Shown piece by piece: positions 61,712-64,000 of a stretch of 64,000 nucleotides of DNA. This stretch comes from Salminus brasiliensis. Lineage: Eukaryota > Chordata > Actinopteri > Characiformes > Bryconidae. The DNA is taken from the NCBI RefSeq assembly GCF_030463535.1, contig NC_132896.1, positions 16,721,709-16,785,708 on the forward strand, given 5' to 3'. Under the pieces are notes generated by a model that was given only the letters and a program-made list of their open reading frames with translations, had not been told where the DNA came from and ran no database searches. A program made the translations under genes and the position numbers. Numbering within the stretch: position 1 is the stretch's first letter; each line of letters starts with the position of its first letter.

Positions 61712-62660
61712 GACGGCCAGTCACGGCCACTAGCGACAATGGAGTCCTTATGTCCAAACAACAGATAAAACAGAACTATATATATAGGTGACCAAGGTAC
61801 AAACTAGCAGGGAGACAAAAGCATGTTGCGGTTGATGTCACACCAAACCATGACCCAGTTTCTGGTTATTGTGGTCTTGTTCATGTACCGTCAGCTTATT
61901 TCTGTCTCTTGGTTTTCAGTCCTCATTAGAGATCAGATGAACAAGAAAACTGCAGCCGTTCAGACATTTCTAGTTTAGTCCACGAACATAGAGCTGGGGT
62001 CCCACATAGATGAAAGATGTTTTGGTTTTTCCCAACGTACAAAAACGAACCAAATATCCTAGAAGACTAGTATAAAAAATGTCAAGGAGGAGGTCACACG
62101 TCCCCCACCTGAGATGGTAGGCCTCCACAATCACATATCCTCCATCGTCAGAGCACTCCAAGAAGCAGCAGCAGCTTTTAGTTCCAACTGCCTTCAACAA
62201 CCAATCACTTTGTTTTCACAGCAAACTCGTGCCACAGCAAAGGTGCCTCCGGGCCTGCTTCCTTCGGGATGAACTTTTGACAGTTGTTCAAATGAAGGAT
62301 GACATTCTGAGAAAGACCTGGGCTGTACTCTTCTGCCAGCAGTCCAGCTCCTTCCAGAGCAAAGCTGACACTACAGAGACACAATAAATGTTTACTGTGC
62401 TCATGCACTCTTTTCCACGCTGAAAAAGTTGGTATTGTCCCCTCTGTGCAAGTGACCAGAATGAAAACCCTTCCAAGAAGAGGAACCAAGAGCAGACTTC
62501 AAAAAAAAAAAAAGAAAAAAAAAGAAGAGCTGGTTCGTGATCTGAGAGAGCAGCGGAGCAGAACCAGGACAAAATTCAAATGATTTTCCACTCAGTAATT
62601 TTAGCCTTATAAGGGAAAGGGGAGGGGGAAAGCTGTGCACCCCTCATAGAAGTTTAGCTG
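61712..62660 (-). promoter_or_regulatory. upstream flank of inppl1, probable 5' UTR
   Basis: The minus strand directly above the start codon has a stop in frame, so exon 1 extends as 5' UTR or begins at a further acceptor. A minus-strand frame about 62215-62375 (LEGAGLLAEEYSPGLSQ and so on) follows a good acceptor CTCTGTAG, but I cannot match it to any family. No TATA box or strong CpG island is seen; the promoter is not located. Confidence 0.3.
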
Positions 62661-62680
62661 TTGTCTGCAACCTCCTCCAC

Positions 62681-63068
62681 ATGTCAAACGCAGCCAGAAG
62701 TCCAACAAGAAACTGTTTCAGTGAAGCAGACATGCTTGGGCTTCAGAAATGGTTTGTCCCTGCACTGTCCCGTCTTGATGCCCGCTTCCCCCTTAAAATG
62801 CTGTCCAAGAGGAGAAGGGGCCACGGCCAACAGCCCCCGCCAGCAGACGGAAGTGTTTCACTGCTCCAGATGGTAAGGGAGGAAGAGAGATGAGTGAACA
62901 AAGAGCAAAAAAGCACAGTCTAGAGAGAATTCCTCTTAAGTGACTTTACTTCATCACTGGTGTGTGAAACCAAGCCCAGCCCACTGAGGCTCGCTCATGC
63001 GTTTCCAAAACTTAGAGAAGCACCTCATCCGCACTCTCGAGTACAAAGAGGAACCAAGCCAGGTAGGT
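62681..63068 (+). other. possible plus-strand exons, unidentified
   Basis: Two plus-strand open segments end at consensus donors: one through CTGCTCCAGATG|GTAAGG (edge 62872), encoding LQKWFVPALSRLDARFPLK, and one through CCAAGCCAG|GTAGGT (edge about 63062), encoding EKHLIRTLEYKEEPSQ. They look protein-like and would be head-to-head with inppl1, but neither matches a family I know and chance is possible. Confidence 0.2.
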
Positions 63069-63069
63069 A

Positions 63070-64000
63070 CTGTCTCTGACTCTTCTTTAGGTCGACCCTG
63101 GACTTCTCGTTTTATTAGAATGCCATTACGTTTCTTTCCCTCGTTGCCTCTCTCTCTCTCCCTGCCTCTGTTTGTCTCAGGAAGTTGAGGGAGAAGCCTC
63201 CTCCTCCATATGGATATGATCATTCCCCCCTTCCCTCTCTTTCTCTCTCTCTCTTTCTATACGCTTCTGTTCCGTCCTCCTACAGCTGTGCTCCTCCTCC
63301 TCCACCCCTTTCTCTTCTTTTTTTCCTTCTCCTCGCAATATGGAGCTGTTTCTCCATAGGCAGCTGTCTGACTCCTCAGCCTGTTGCTTTTATAGCAACG
63401 ATCCTCTGTCTAGCCCTCGACCACCAAAGCAAAAACAAAATCAAGGCACATGCACACACACACACACATACACACACACACACATGCCCCACCCCTAAAC
63501 TTCTATTAATTGTTTGCAGCCAAGAAAAGTTTTTTTTCATTCTTAATAAGTTTCATGAAGGAAATAAGGTTTAAGCACCTAAGGGCACCCACCTCCAGCC
63601 AGTGCCTACAATATGCCACCTCCTATTCTGTCTACTCTGTTGTGGAAACAGACCACAGAGGGCCAGATGAGGGTACAAGTTTTTTAAACATAGTGAGACA
63701 CAATATTATTGCAGCACAGCACCCCCTTGTGTCGAGATGCAGAACAGAGGAGTAGTTTCTTACTGCCTGAGTTTTGTTCTTTTTCTAAAAAGAAAGAAGG
63801 AAGAGTACAGTCTACAAATAACAGCAAAGAGCAGAATACCAGCAAGTAGAACTAAATTCATTTAACAGTATAAGAGTTGACATGACAGTATTTGAATTAT
63901 GTGTTATATAATGCCATTATTGTGAAATATCTTTAAATGTGACATACTTCTTTTCTACAAGTTACCACAATTCCCTGCATGGGTTCTTATTGAAATGTCA
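63070..64000. other. CT-rich then AT-rich flank, nothing recognised
   Basis: Pyrimidine-rich tracts at 63150-63320 and a CA run at 63451-63484. No exon supported. Confidence 0.4.

Overview
The window is nuclear DNA from a ray-finned fish, probably an otophysan such as a characiform, catfish or electric fish. It has long AT-rich intergenic stretches, GT-AG introns, many CA/GA/TA microsatellites, decayed Tc1/mariner elements, a hAT-type element with an intact target-site duplication, and tRNA-derived SINEs with box B motifs. It has no bacterial, viral or CRISPR-like content.

Layout: (1) 0-26 kb has no gene I can support. It holds transposon relics and five GC-balanced blocks that look like conserved non-coding or regulatory DNA (about 3.6-4.1, 5.8-6.0, 8.4-9.65, 11.65-12.1 and 13.8-14.1 kb). 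At 0.66-0.96 kb a candidate first exon on the minus strand ends in a consensus splice donor, so its gene would continue off the left edge. A ~650 bp segment is present twice in direct orientation (19.74-20.40 and 21.24-21.88 kb). (2) 26.56-29.35 kb is a minus-strand P2Y nucleotide receptor, closest to P2RY4, with one coding exon and a probable upstream non-coding exon and promoter. (3) 29.4-37.9 kb is transposon-rich intergenic DNA. (4) 38.03-61.71 kb is a complete minus-strand inppl1 (SHIP2) gene. I assembled 27 coding exons whose phases all agree; they sum to 3,705 nt (1,234 codons plus stop) and run SH2, linker, inositol 5-phosphatase, C2-like, proline-rich with NPAY, then SAM. (5) 61.7-64 kb is the upstream flank of inppl1, with possible untranslated or neighbouring exons that I cannot identify.

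Functionally, SHIP2 removes the 5-phosphate of PI(3,4,5)P3 downstream of receptor tyrosine kinases, and a P2Y4-type receptor is an extracellular UTP/ATP sensor signalling through Gq/PLC. They are neighbours on one strand, but nothing in the sequence shows co-regulation. I found no undescribed biological system. The most notable items are one GC-AG intron in inppl1, a family of at least five small inverted-repeat elements with TTAACCYCTTAA-like ends, the ~650 bp direct duplication, a hAT element with a perfect 8-bp duplication beside p2ry4, a palindromic RFX/X-box site, and a 14-bp-stem hairpin inside one candidate regulatory block.
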